A stretch of 48,220 bases of DNA from the NCBI GenBank assembly GCA_900548365.1, contig URKM01000011.1, positions 1 through 48,220 on the forward strand, written 5' to 3'. The DNA comes from an uncultured Collinsella sp. (GTDB taxonomy: Bacteria > Actinomycetota > Coriobacteriia > Coriobacteriales > Coriobacteriaceae). Positions 8,374-17,196 of the stretch are shown in pieces. Position 1 is the stretch's first letter; the number at the start of each line of letters is the position of its first letter. The translations under genes and the position numbers were made by a program. The notes below the pieces were generated by a model, which did no database searches, was not told where the DNA came from, and saw only the letters and a list, made by a program, of their open reading frames with translations.

Positions 8374-10191
8374 CTACGCCACCTCCCCGGGCGCCAGCTG
8401 CGAGGCGCAGACCTCGCGATAGACCTCGCACGTGGCCAACAGGTCGTCGTGGGTCCCCACCCCCACCGCGCGACCGCGCCTCATCACGCAGATGAGGTCG
8501 GCATCGCGCACCGCCGAGACGCGCTGGGAGACGATGACGGTGGTGAGGGGCGGCGCCGAGCTCGAGGCGGCGCGGGGAGACGCATCCAGAGCGGCGCCCG
8601 ACAGAGCGGGGGCGGCGCCCCGGGCGAATGCGCGCAACGCATGGCGAAGCGCCGCGTCGGTGCGCATGTCCAGCGCGGAGGAGGCATCGTCCAGCACCAG
8701 CAGCTTCGGGTCCCCCACCAGGGCGCGCGCGATAGTGAGGCGCTGCCGCTGGCCTCCGGAGAAGTTCTTGCCCCCTGCCTCGACCGGCGCGTCGAGCCCC
8801 GCCGGCAGCGCGCGCACGAATTCCGCGGCCTGCGCGATCTCGAGGGCGCGCCACAGCTCCTCGTCCGTCGCCCCGGCATCGCGCCAGCGCAGGTTGGACG
8901 CCACGGTGCCGGAAACCAGCTGGGCGGTCTGGGGCACCATGCCCACCACGGAGCGCAGCTGGGACAAGGGCCAGCGGCGCACGTCGGTGCCGAACACCTC
9001 GACGGCGCCGTCGCCGGCATCGTACAGCCGCGCGATGAGGGCGGCCAGGGTCGACTTGCCCGAGCCCGTGCCGCCGATGACGCCGAGCGTTCCGCCGACG
9101 GGCAGCTCGAACGACACGTCGTGCAGCGCGTCGGCGGACGCCGAGGGATACCGGAAGGACGCGTTGCGGAAGCACAGCGCGGGGGCCGATGCGGCGCCCG
9201 CGGCCGGCGGCAGCTCGACCGCACGCGTGGACGTGCTCGCGAGCGACGGCTCGCAATCGAGCACCTCGTTGATGCGGCTCGCGCTCGCCGACGCCTTCGT
9301 GAACACCACCACCATGTTGGCGACGTACACGATGGACAGCAGCGTCTGCGTCATGTAGTTCACGAACGCGATGACCTCGCCCTGTGTGAGGCCGCCCACC
9401 TGGACCGCCGCGCCGCCGCTCCACAGGATCGCGCAGATACCGAGGTTCATCACGAGGAAGGTCACCGGGTTGAGCACGCTCGACAGCTTGCCCACGGCGA
9501 TCGCGACATCCGCCTGCTCGGTCGCCGCGCGGTCGAAACGCTCGCGCTCGCGCTGTTCGCGGGAGAACGCGCGGATTACGCGCGCGCCGGAAAGCGCCTC
9601 GCGCTGCACGAGGCCGACGTGGTCGAGCTTCGCCTGGATGGTCTTGAAATACGGGACGCTTCTAGCCATGACAAACCAGAAGACGAGGCCGATCAGCGGC
9701 GTGCAGACCAGGAACACCGTGCCAAGACGCACATCGATGAGGAGCGCCGCGACCATGGACCCCACCGCGAGGAACGGCCAGCGGATGACCATGCGCACCG
9801 CGAGCGCGATCGCGAGCTGCATCTGGTTCACATCGTTGGTGATGCGCGTGATGAGCGACGGGGTTCCGAAGCGATCGAGCTCGGCAAACGAGAGGGCATT
9901 GATATGGCGATACAGGTCGCGGCGTATGTCGGTACCCATGCCCTGCGACGCGAGCGCCGCCATCTTCTGGCACACCAGCGTGGCCGAGATACCGACGACC
10001 GCCATGACCACCAGCACGATTCCGTGGCGGACGACGGCGTCGACATCGCGTGCAGCGATGCCGGTGTCGATCATGCTCGCCACCACGAGCGGCGTGATGA
10101 GGTCGAAGCACGCCTCGACCAGCTTGGCGAGCGGTCCCAAGATGAAATAGCGACGGTAGGCGCCGGCAAAACGCCTGATAAGCCTAAGCAT
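8374..10191 (-). CDS. ABC exporter half-transporter, degenerate ATP site
   Basis: Protein of 605 residues, partner of the downstream gene. Six membrane helices lie in residues 1-310, then a nucleotide-binding domain with Walker A GGTGSGKST and signature FSGGQRQR. Two catalytic residues differ from consensus. The Walker B Glu is Asp (LLVLDDASSALD) and the switch His is Gln (IVSQRVS). This pattern is known from heterodimeric exporters such as TM287/288, in which one ATP site is degenerate. A ~30-residue Ala/Ser/Pro-rich insert separates the D-loop from the switch region, which is unusual. Start ATG 10191 has ATGGAG 7 nt upstream. It follows the SRP RNA on the same strand. Confidence 0.92.
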   Translation of the reverse strand: MLRLIRRFAGAYRRYFILGPLAKLVEACFDLITPLVVASMIDTGIAARDVDAVVRHGIVLVVMAVVGISATLVCQKMAALASQGMGTDIRRDLYRHINALSFAELDRFGTPSLITRITNDVNQMQLAIALAVRMVIRWPFLAVGSMVAALLIDVRLGTVFLVCTPLIGLVFWFVMARSVPYFKTIQAKLDHVGLVQREALSGARVIRAFSREQRERERFDRAATEQADVAIAVGKLSSVLNPVTFLVMNLGICAILWSGGAAVQVGGLTQGEVIAFVNYMTQTLLSIVYVANMVVVFTKASASASRINEVLDCEPSLASTSTRAVELPPAAGAASAPALCFRNASFRYPSASADALHDVSFELPVGGTLGVIGGTGSGKSTLAALIARLYDAGDGAVEVFGTDVRRWPLSQLRSVVGMVPQTAQLVSGTVASNLRWRDAGATDEELWRALEIAQAAEFVRALPAGLDAPVEAGGKNFSGGQRQRLTIARALVGDPKLLVLDDASSALDMRTDAALRHALRAFARGAAPALSGAALDASPRAASSSAPPLTTVIVSQRVSAVRDADLICVMRRGRAVGVGTHDDLLATCEVYREVCASQLAPGEVA

Positions 10192-10237
10192 GTACGCGCT
10201 CCATACCCCGAATCAATATGAAAAAACGCCCCGTGAG

Positions 10238-10331
10238 CTCGATGGGAACGGGTGCCCGGCAGAGGCTCCTTATGGCTGCTTCCTTCCGGACCTGACCAGA
10301 TTCGGAACATATCGTCACCCGAACCCATCGA
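10238..10331 (-). ncRNA. ffs: Signal recognition particle RNA (small bacterial type)
   Basis: On the minus strand the domain-IV core GGTCAGGTCCGGAAGG-AAGCAGCC is present (10299-10276). Its ends pair as CGATGGG(T)TCGGGTG with CACCCGTTCCCATCG, giving a ~95-nt single hairpin as in the 4.5S-type RNA. A T6 run (10226-10221) follows and probably ends transcription. It binds Ffh to target ribosomes to the membrane. End points are estimated from the closing stem. Confidence 0.93.
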
Positions 10332-10353
10332 ACGCGCGAGGCGTGTACGGGAC

Positions 10354-10383
10354 ATTCTACCGCAAAGCAGGCGCGTCTGTCGA
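10354..10383 (-). promoter_or_regulatory. Promoter of the SRP RNA gene
   Basis: Minus-strand -35 TCGACA (10383-10378), 18-bp spacer, -10 TAGAAT (10359-10354). The start point would fall about 15-20 bases ahead of the mature RNA 5' end. Confidence 0.6.
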
Positions 10384-10414
10384 GAGCCGTCCCCCCCTCA
10401 TATTAGGCGCCCCT

Positions 10415-10490
10415 CTCAGATTGGGGACAGGCACTAAATTGAGACGCGGCGCGGAACCTCAGATAAGGGACAGGCACCGATCTGAGGCGC
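10415..10490. repeat. Two copies of a palindromic element with GGGACAGGCAC core
   Basis: Two adjacent units share CTCAGAT, then GGGACAGGCAC, then TGAGRCGCGGCG. In the second unit the ends form a perfect 8-bp inverted repeat (CCTCAGAT 10457-10464, ATCTGAGG 10480-10487). A third copy, in the opposite orientation, lies at 20623-20653. This looks like a dispersed REP-type miniature repeat. Confidence 0.55.
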
Positions 10491-10595
10491 GGCGATACAA
10501 TGGGAGCGCAAGAAAGCGTGCCCATAGCTTCATCCCTGCAAGATATGACAATCTGCGTAATAATTAACTCGTAATTCAGACATATTGGAGCGCCC

Positions 10596-13500
10596 ATGAC
10601 CGTTCCCCACGTTGAAACATATACCGCTCGGCTTGTTTTCGAACGGTCGGGTATGAACGAAGATTCTTACGAGCAATCGATTATCGAGGTGCTTCGCGAT
10701 GAGCTCGGATACGAGCATCTTTACGGGCCTGATGTCAGCCGCACGTCCGGCAGATATGACGACGCCTTCCTCCCTGGCGCGATTGAGCACTCCCTCAAAT
10801 CCGTCAACCCCTCTCTTAACCGCCGCGCTATCGATGGGGCGATAACCCGGCTGAAGGAAATTGAGGGCGGCTCCCTTGTTGCAAAGAACAAGGTCTTTAT
10901 GGATATGCTGCAAAACGGCGTCGAGGTCAGATGGTTCGACGGAACCGAAGATCGAACCGATATCGTCAAGCTCATCGACTTCGATGAGCCCCGACGCAAT
11001 TCTTTCCATGTCGTCAACCAGTGGACCTACATCGAGCGCGGCACCAACAAGCGTCCGGACGTCATCGTATTCGTCAACGGGCTCCCACTCGTGCTCTTCG
11101 AGCTCAAATCGCCGGCGCGTGCCGAGGCTGACAACGCCGACGCATATCAGCAGATCCAAAATTACAAGAAGCAAATTCCCTCGCTCTTCACATACAACGC
11201 GTTTTGCGTCATTAGCGACATGTTGCATACCAAGGTGGGCACCATCACCGCCAGCGAATCGAGGTTCGTGGAGTGGAAGAGTGCTGACGGCAACTATGAA
11301 ACCACCCAGTTCGCCGATTGGAAGACGCCCCTGCATGGCATGTTCCCCAAAGAGCGCCTCATCGATATCCTGAGGAACTACATTCTCTACTCAGGCGACG
11401 CAAAGATTCTTGCAGGCTATCACCAATACTTTGCCGTGAACAAAGCACTTGAAAGCGTGCGCGAAGCGATCGGCGGAAGCGGAAAGGGCGGTGTGTTCTG
11501 GCACACCCAAGGGTCGGGCAAGTCCCTATCCATGGTCTTTCTTGCACATCTGCTGCAAGATGCAATCGACAGCCCCACGCTCGTCGTAATCACCGATCGC
11601 AATGACTTGGACTCCCAGCTCTTTAATCAATTCTCAATGTGCTCCGACTTCTTGCGTCAAACCCCAATCCAAGCCCAAAGCAGATCCGACCTCTCGCATC
11701 AAATCGCAAGCAGGCGCGCCAACGGCATCATCTTCACAACAATGCAGAAATTTGCAGAGGGAGATGCCGCCCTTTCTGATCGGGAAAATGTCGTCGTTCT
11801 CGTAGACGAGGCCCATCGTGGGCAATACGGCTTCGAGGAAAAGTACGACCGTGACGGCAAAAAGCATACCGGCGCTGCACTCCTCATCCGGCGCGCACTG
11901 CCAAATGCCACCTTCGTGGGATTCACGGGCACGCCCATCTCGGCTGAGGACCGCTCTACGCGCGAGGTATTTGGTAATTACATCGATGTTTACGACATGA
12001 CGCAGGCAGTTGAGGATGACGCTACGCGACCAGTTTTTTACGAAAGTCGAGTCGTTGCCCTCAAACTCGACCAAGAGATCCTCTCCAAGGTCGATGCTGA
12101 ATATGAAAAGTTGACCAGCGAGGCAAATGCGGAAACCCTTGATGCCAGCAAGCGCAACTTTGCCAACCTCGACGCCGTTTTGGGCGCACCAGAGGTTATC
12201 GACGCCTTGTGCTCCGACATCGTTGAACACTACGAGAAAAACCGCGCGCACGAGCTCACAGGTAAAGCACTGATTGTGGCGTATTCCCGCCCAGCCGCCA
12301 TGGAAATCTACCAGCGTCTCTGCGAGCTGCGGCCTTCCTGGAAAGAAGAGGGCAAGCTCGGGGTCGTCATGACCATGGGAAACCAGGACCCGGAATGGTG
12401 GTTTGACATCGTGGGGAATAAAGCCCACGTCAAAGAGATGGCCAAGCGTTTCAAAGACGACAACGACCCTTTGAAAATCGTCATCGTCGTCGACATGTGG
12501 CTCACCGGATTCGACGTCCCCAGCCTTTCGACCATGTACGTCTATAAGCCCATGAAGGGCTACAACCTCATGCAGGCCATCGCACGCGTCAACCGCGTGT
12601 ACAAGGACAAGGAGGGCGGCTTGGTTGTCGACTATGTCGGCATCGCCAATGCGCTCAAGTCCGCAATGCGCGACTACACCAAACGTGATCAGAAAAAATA
12701 CGGTGACATGGATATCGGCAAGACCGCCTATCCCAAATTCTTGGAAAAGCTCGCCGTATGCCGCGACAAGATGTTCGGCTACGACTACAGCGCTTTCCTC
12801 ACTACCGAATCCGCAGCCCAACGTGCCGACCTTATCACTGGAGGCGTCAACCATATCCTCGCTCCCGGGGACGAAGACACCGCCCGCGAATTTGTCGAGC
12901 AGGCGGGAATCATGCTCAAGGCATATGGACTTGCAAAAAGCCGCGCGACCGATTCAGAGCGCACCGAGGCAGGCTATTTCCAAGTTGTCCGAGAGCTCAT
13001 CATCCAGCTCACTGAACAGGGAGGTCCGCAGCCCGGCAGCAAGAGCAAACTTACACTCAAGCAGGTTAACGAGCGCATCAACGCCCTGCTCGAACAGAAC
13101 ATCGTGCATAGCGACGGGGTAATCAACTTGTTCAAAGTTGAGGATGAGACCGTCTCCGTTTTCGACCCCAAGTTCTTGGCGAGCCTTTCCCGCATGAAAG
13201 AAAGAAACCTCGCATACGAATTGCTGAAAAAGCTTATCGACGACCAAATCAAGGGCTATCGCTCCAAGAGCGTCACTCAGGCTAAAAAGTATTCAGAACT
13301 CATGCAGGGCATGGTCAACGGATACCTCAATGGGCAGCTCACAAACGCCGAGGTGTTCGAAGAAATGCTCAAAATGGCTCAGGAGATGCTCACGGAAAAC
13401 CAAAAGGCCAAAGACCTCGGACTCACGGAAGAGGAGTTTGCCTTTTACGAAGCGCTCACGCAGCCTCAAGCCGTGGCAGACTACTACCGCGAGAGAAACG

Positions 13501-13709
13501 ATGAACTCGTTGCCATAACTCAAGAACTCGCCACAAAGATGAGAGAGCTTAGAACGGTAGACTGGCAGAAAAAGCAGAGCGCGCGCGCCGCGATGCGCGT
13601 GGCAATCAAGCGACTTTTGAAGCATCATAGGTATCCACCCGAGGGCATGGAATCCGCGCTCTCCACGGTAATGGAGCAGTGCGAGCTCTGGGCAGACAAC
13701 GCAGCGTAA
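10596..13709 (+). CDS. hsdR: Type I restriction enzyme, R (endonuclease/translocase) subunit
   Basis: Restriction and DNA-translocation subunit of a type I restriction-modification complex, 1037 residues. The N-terminal nuclease domain shows the PD-(D/E)xK core as VIVFVNGLPLVLFELK near residues 156-172. The SF2 translocase domain follows: Walker A TQGSGKS near 303, DEAH near 403, motif III GFTGTP near 442, and a second RecA lobe with VVDMWLTGFD and ARVNRVY. The C-terminal ~250 residues are helical and should contact HsdM. ATG 10596 has TTGGAG 5 nt upstream. It heads an operon with hsdM (12-bp gap) and hsdS. The whole island is visibly less GC-rich than flanking genes and uses more A/T-ending codons, consistent with horizontal acquisition. 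Confidence 0.96.
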   Translation: MTVPHVETYTARLVFERSGMNEDSYEQSIIEVLRDELGYEHLYGPDVSRTSGRYDDAFLPGAIEHSLKSVNPSLNRRAIDGAITRLKEIEGGSLVAKNKVFMDMLQNGVEVRWFDGTEDRTDIVKLIDFDEPRRNSFHVVNQWTYIERGTNKRPDVIVFVNGLPLVLFELKSPARAEADNADAYQQIQNYKKQIPSLFTYNAFCVISDMLHTKVGTITASESRFVEWKSADGNYETTQFADWKTPLHGMFPKERLIDILRNYILYSGDAKILAGYHQYFAVNKALESVREAIGGSGKGGVFWHTQGSGKSLSMVFLAHLLQDAIDSPTLVVITDRNDLDSQLFNQFSMCSDFLRQTPIQAQSRSDLSHQIASRRANGIIFTTMQKFAEGDAALSDRENVVVLVDEAHRGQYGFEEKYDRDGKKHTGAALLIRRALPNATFVGFTGTPISAEDRSTREVFGNYIDVYDMTQAVEDDATRPVFYESRVVALKLDQEILSKVDAEYEKLTSEANAETLDASKRNFANLDAVLGAPEVIDALCSDIVEHYEKNRAHELTGKALIVAYSRPAAMEIYQRLCELRPSWKEEGKLGVVMTMGNQDPEWWFDIVGNKAHVKEMAKRFKDDNDPLKIVIVVDMWLTGFDVPSLSTMYVYKPMKGYNLMQAIARVNRVYKDKEGGLVVDYVGIANALKSAMRDYTKRDQKKYGDMDIGKTAYPKFLEKLAVCRDKMFGYDYSAFLTTESAAQRADLITGGVNHILAPGDEDTAREFVEQAGIMLKAYGLAKSRATDSERTEAGYFQVVRELIIQLTEQGGPQPGSKSKLTLKQVNERINALLEQNIVHSDGVINLFKVEDETVSVFDPKFLASLSRMKERNLAYELLKKLIDDQIKGYRSKSVTQAKKYSELMQGMVNGYLNGQLTNAEVFEEMLKMAQEMLTENQKAKDLGLTEEEFAFYEALTQPQAVADYYRERNDELVAITQELATKMRELRTVDWQKKQSARAAMRVAIKRLLKHHRYPPEGMESALSTVMEQCELWADNAA

Positions 13710-13721
13710 GGAAGCAAGACT

Positions 13722-15236
13722 ATGGCAAAGGCAAAAGCAACCAAGAACTCCGCAGACATCGGATTTGAAAAGCAGCTTTGGGATGCCGCCGACGTGCTGC
13801 GCGGCAACATGGACGCGGCCGACTACAAGAACGTCGTGCTCGGTCTTATCTTCCTCAAGTATCTCTCCGACAGATTTGACGAGCGCTATCAGGAACTGGT
13901 AGCCGAAGGCTATGGGGATGAAGAGGATCGCGATTGCTATATCGAGGAAAACGTCTTCTATGTTCCCGAGGAGGCACGCTGGGCTCAAATAGCCAGCGAG
14001 GCTCATGCTCCTGAGATCGGCCAGGTCATCGACAACGCCATGCGCGCCATCGAGCGCGAAAACGACGCGCTGAAAGACGTGCTGCCCAAAAACTTTGCGC
14101 GCCCTGAGCTCGATAAGCGGCGTTTAGGCGAAGTCGTCGACCTGTTCACCAACATTCAGATGTCCGACGGCGAAAGCGAGAAAGACCTCCTCGGTCGCGC
14201 TTATGAGTACTGCCTCTCCCAGTTCGCATCACTCGAGGGCAAGAATGCCGGAGAGTTCTACACGCCTTCGTGCATCGTCCGCACGCTCGTCGAGATCATC
14301 CAGCCGTTCCACGGCCGCGTATACGACCCTTGCTGCGGCTCCGGCGGAATGTTTGTCCAGTCCGCCGCATTCGTGCAGCACCACGGCGGCAATGTCGTCC
14401 AAGACATCACGGTGTTCGGCCAGGAAAGCAACCCCAACACATGGAAGCTCGCCAAAATGAACCTGGGCATCCGGGGCATCGAAGCCGACTTGGGCAGCTA
14501 CAACGACACGTTCAGCGCCGACCAGCATAAAAACGAGAAGTTCGACTATATCCTCGCCAACCCGCCCTTCAACCTCAAGAACTGGGGAGGCGAGAACCTG
14601 CGAGAAGACGTGCGCTGGGAGTACGGAACCCCGCCCACGGGCAACGCCAACTTCGCCTGGATGCAACACATGATCTGGCACCTGAACGCCAGCGGCAAAA
14701 TCGGACTTGTGCTCGCGAATGGGTCTCTCTCAAGCCAAACAAGCGGAGAGGGCGACATCCGTCGTGCCATCGTTGAGGACGACCTGGTCGAGGGTATTGT
14801 GGCCATGCCCGGCCAGCTGTTCTACAGCACGGCAATTCCCGTATGCCTTTGGATCCTCAACAAAAAGAAAACCCAGCCCGGCAAGACGTTCTTCATCGAT
14901 GCCCGCGAAATGGGCACCATGGTGACCCGCAAGCTGCGCGAGTTCACCGAAGTGGACATCGCGAAGGTCGCCGATGCGTTCACGGCATTCCGCAACAACG
15001 AGCTTGAGGAAGAGAAGGGGTTCTCCGCCATTGCGAGCATCGAGGATATTGCCCAGCAGGATTTCATCTTGACCCCCGGCCGCTACGTAGGCATTGCTGA
15101 GGCGGAAGATGACGGTGAACCTTTCGATGAGAAGATGGCTCGTCTCACCGGTGAGATCTCCAAATGCTTTGAAGAGTCTAACCGCCTGCAGGAGCAGATC
15201 AAGAGGAACCTGGAGGCGATCGGATATGGGTTGTAA
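13722..15236 (+). CDS. hsdM: Type I restriction-modification, N6-adenine methyltransferase subunit
   Basis: Modification subunit that methylates adenine using S-adenosylmethionine and forms M2S1 with HsdS; 504 residues. A helical N-terminal domain (to ~150) precedes the methyltransferase fold. The SAM-binding motif I DPCCGSGGMF lies near residue 202 and the catalytic motif IV NPPF near residue 280. Both are intact. The start has AAGGAAG upstream. The gene overlaps the start of the following hsdS by 11 bp, so translation of the two is coupled. Confidence 0.96.
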   Translation: MAKAKATKNSADIGFEKQLWDAADVLRGNMDAADYKNVVLGLIFLKYLSDRFDERYQELVAEGYGDEEDRDCYIEENVFYVPEEARWAQIASEAHAPEIGQVIDNAMRAIERENDALKDVLPKNFARPELDKRRLGEVVDLFTNIQMSDGESEKDLLGRAYEYCLSQFASLEGKNAGEFYTPSCIVRTLVEIIQPFHGRVYDPCCGSGGMFVQSAAFVQHHGGNVVQDITVFGQESNPNTWKLAKMNLGIRGIEADLGSYNDTFSADQHKNEKFDYILANPPFNLKNWGGENLREDVRWEYGTPPTGNANFAWMQHMIWHLNASGKIGLVLANGSLSSQTSGEGDIRRAIVEDDLVEGIVAMPGQLFYSTAIPVCLWILNKKKTQPGKTFFIDAREMGTMVTRKLREFTEVDIAKVADAFTAFRNNELEEEKGFSAIASIEDIAQQDFILTPGRYVGIAEAEDDGEPFDEKMARLTGEISKCFEESNRLQEQIKRNLEAIGYGL

Positions 15237-15726
15237 CTCAACCGTTCGCTTGGGCGATGTGATCCGACTTGAAGATGCCAAGCGAGAGCCCATCTCTGCA
15301 AGAAGGCGAAACGAGCGCAAAGGCACCTACCCTTATTTTGGAGCCCAGGGCGTAGTCGACCACCTCAACGACTACACATATGAAGGAGAGTATCTTCTCG
15401 TTGCAGAAGATGGAGAAAACCTCCGCTCGAGAAAACAGCCCATCGCAAATGCCGTCTCCGGCCGCTTTCGCGTCAACAATCATGCCCATGTTCTTAGGGG
15501 AACGGAAAGGTGCAACCTAATCTACTTACGACACCTTCTAAATAGCATGGATATTTCTGGCTACATCACCGGATCAACCCAGCCAAAGCTTAGCCAGTTC
15601 AACCTCCTGAATATAACTATGGCGCTTCCCGACATCGATACACAGAATGTCATTTCTTTTCTCTTGAAATCCTTTGACGAAAAAATCTCCCTCAACAATC
15701 GCCTAAATGGCTATTTAGCTGCGTGA
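15226..15726 (+). CDS. hsdS: Truncated HsdS: one target-recognition half (TRD1) at the expression site
   Basis: Specificity subunit half of 166 residues. One target-recognition domain is followed by the conserved helix ending FDEKISLNNRLNGYLAA and a stop. A normal HsdS (~400 residues) has two such halves, so this protein stops at the central linker, exactly at a copy of the 16-bp recombination site (15703-15718). ATG 15226 overlaps the end of hsdM and is preceded by GGAGG. Inverting the DNA between 15703 and 16336 would join this frame to LNGYLAALGEA and the second domain now on the other strand, restoring a full gene. Half-size HsdS proteins can dimerise in some systems (known from EcoDXXI and EcoR124 deletions), so activity in this state is possible. 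Confidence 0.85.
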   Translation: MGCNSTVRLGDVIRLEDAKREPISARRRNERKGTYPYFGAQGVVDHLNDYTYEGEYLLVAEDGENLRSRKQPIANAVSGRFRVNNHAHVLRGTERCNLIYLRHLLNSMDISGYITGSTQPKLSQFNLLNITMALPDIDTQNVISFLLKSFDEKISLNNRLNGYLAA

Positions 15727-16849
15727 GATCGACCTTCGAGACGTCGATCTCACCGGACATGAGCTTGGGGAGCAGGACATCGCGCAGCCGCGCAAGTTGC
15801 CTGCTCTCGGCATGATTGGTGCCGATCATGCTGGCAAGTTCATGAAGCAATTGCAAATCAGTCGAATTGCAGTTTGTGCATATTGGGAAAGTCATCATTT
15901 GTTTCTTGTCGCCACGAGGCATCTTGGTGCCTTTTGCTCCAAGCATGACGTATTTGAAGAACTCGTCACAGAATAGAGAGAAGAAAACATACGGTGCGTA
16001 TCTGACGTCATTTGCTCTGAAAACTATTACATCCCCCGAGCAAGTTCCTTCATCTGTTGCGTACCAAATCTTTTTGAAGTAAGGGCGAATATTTGCGATT
16101 AGCGTATCTCCCTTCCGATATCTCGTAACTTTTCCACTTGTGGGAAGGCCCGCCGACAACTGAAGCCCAGCTTTGTTGGGAAGGAGGTTTTCGGTCGAAA
16201 CATATGTTTCAAGCTGGGCGGATTCGAAGGAGACGGCCTCCTTCGATTGATTGCAGATATCATCGAGCGTTCCATCTGCTTCGTTTGAGTGACGAGTCGC
16301 TATGGCTTCGCCCAAGGCAGCTAAATAGCCATTTAGCTGATTGTTAAGTGCAATCTTCTCCTGAAGGGATTCCAGTATTTCACAAATTGCCTTCTGCTGA
16401 TCAACCGGCGGAAGGCCAACTTGGTAGCCCATAATTGCCTTCTTGTCACCGCGGGGCATCTTGGTGCCCTTTGCGGTTTTCATCATATAGTCAAAGAAGG
16501 CATCGGAGGAAAGGACCCAAAACAGATAGTTCGGGTCGCACTTTGTCGCCTCGAAAACCAAGACGTCATTTGAGCAAGCGCCATCATGACCCGCATGCCA
16601 AATCTTCTTGAAGTAGGGGCGAATATTGGAAACGAGGACGTCGCCTTTACGATAGCGCCTCACCTTCCCGTCCAACGGAGCGGATGACGCAAGCGTGATT
16701 CCGCCTCGATTTGCGACCATCGACTCCGTCGAAATGTACTCTTCACATTTTGCATCCCTAGCAAAAACCGCCTCGTTGCGATAACGACATATTGACTCAA
16801 GATTCTGCTTTTCCACTGGACACCCCGTTATTCCGCAGCAATCGTGCAC
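15692..16849 (-). CDS. hsdS: Complete HsdS specificity subunit (TRD3-TRD2), opposite strand
   Basis: DNA-specificity subunit of 385 residues with two target-recognition domains, each followed by the conserved dimer-forming helix. The halves resemble each other strongly: both contain YRKGD, NIRPYFKKIW and KGTKMPRGDKK. The central helix reads LNNQLNGYLAALGEA, across recombination site B. The C-terminus ends SKVDLTQLNSHLGDC, across site A read in the other direction. The last bases overlap TRD1 on the plus strand. The start is uncertain: GTG 16849 is the furthest, and a GTG 12 codons in is possible; neither has a clear ribosome site. It lies 38 bp after the toxin gene and may be transcribed with the toxin-antitoxin pair. 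Confidence 0.85.
   Translation of the reverse strand: MHDCCGITGCPVEKQNLESICRYRNEAVFARDAKCEEYISTESMVANRGGITLASSAPLDGKVRRYRKGDVLVSNIRPYFKKIWHAGHDGACSNDVLVFEATKCDPNYLFWVLSSDAFFDYMMKTAKGTKMPRGDKKAIMGYQVGLPPVDQQKAICEILESLQEKIALNNQLNGYLAALGEAIATRHSNEADGTLDDICNQSKEAVSFESAQLETYVSTENLLPNKAGLQLSAGLPTSGKVTRYRKGDTLIANIRPYFKKIWYATDEGTCSGDVIVFRANDVRYAPYVFFSLFCDEFFKYVMLGAKGTKMPRGDKKQMMTFPICTNCNSTDLQLLHELASMIGTNHAESRQLARLRDVLLPKLMSGEIDVSKVDLTQLNSHLGDC
15703..15718 (+). repeat. Recombination site A
   Basis: CTAAATGGCTATTTAG: 6-bp inverted arms CTAAAT/ATTTAG around an asymmetric GGCT centre. Identity with site B extends to 29 bp with two mismatches (15694-15722 against 16317-16345). Identity with site C extends 61 bp in direct orientation (15703-15763 against 18592-18652). 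It closes TRD1 on the plus strand and the TRD2 C-terminus on the minus strand. Confidence 0.8.
15725..15751. repeat. 9-bp inverted repeat beside site A
   Basis: GAGATCGAC and GTCGATCTC are perfect inverted arms with a 9-bp spacer, starting 7 bp after site A. The same structure stands beside site C (18614-18640). It encodes the EIDVSKVDL tail of the specificity modules but could also bind the recombinase. Confidence 0.45.
16321..16336 (-). repeat. Recombination site B
   Basis: The same 16-bp site as A but inverted. It lies at the junction between TRD3 and TRD2 of the minus-strand hsdS. Inversion A x B would move TRD2 behind TRD1. Confidence 0.8.
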
Positions 16850-16887
16850 GGCAATCGTTTTGGTAAATTGTCCTACAAATCCGCTGA

Positions 16888-17187
16888 CTACTTCCCGTAC
16901 ACCTCTTCGTGCGTGCCTGTTCGGACGAACACAAGCTCATTGCCGATCAATTTGTACATAAGCACCCACTGGTCCTTGGCGGGATTTGGTGCTGAATCTA
17001 CGTGAATCGCTCGGTAACCCAGCCATGAACCGACGAGTGCATGGTCCTTGTAGCGTCTTGGTAGCTGCTCTTCATCGCTCGCAAGCAGCTCATCAATTGC
17101 CACCTTCAGCGCCGCCATATTCCAGTGCTTCTTCTTGCACGCCTTCACATCGCGTTCGAACCGCGGGGAAAATGATGCCGAGTACAT
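16888..17187 (-). CDS. YafQ-type mRNA interferase toxin (RelE/ParE superfamily)
   Basis: Toxin of 99 residues in the YafQ branch of the RelE superfamily, ribosome-dependent mRNA endonucleases. The FERDVKACKKK start and the HALVGSWLGYRAIHV and WVLMYKLIGNELVFVRTGTHEE segments follow the YafQ pattern closely. The C-terminal His in TGTHEE corresponds to a catalytic His of the family. The gene begins 9 bp after the antitoxin stop, with GGGGATG as ribosome site. Its position inside an invertible restriction-modification island suggests it helps retain the island. Confidence 0.87.
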   Translation of the reverse strand: MYSASFSPRFERDVKACKKKHWNMAALKVAIDELLASDEEQLPRRYKDHALVGSWLGYRAIHVDSAPNPAKDQWVLMYKLIGNELVFVRTGTHEEVYGK

Positions 17188-17196
17188 TCACATCCC

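Noticed and set aside
8182..10221. 679-codon plus-strand frame opposite the ABC exporter
   Set aside because: It is an antisense frame of high-GC DNA. The minus strand has complete ATPase motifs, and the translated plus frame is Arg/His/Gly-rich without a known domain.
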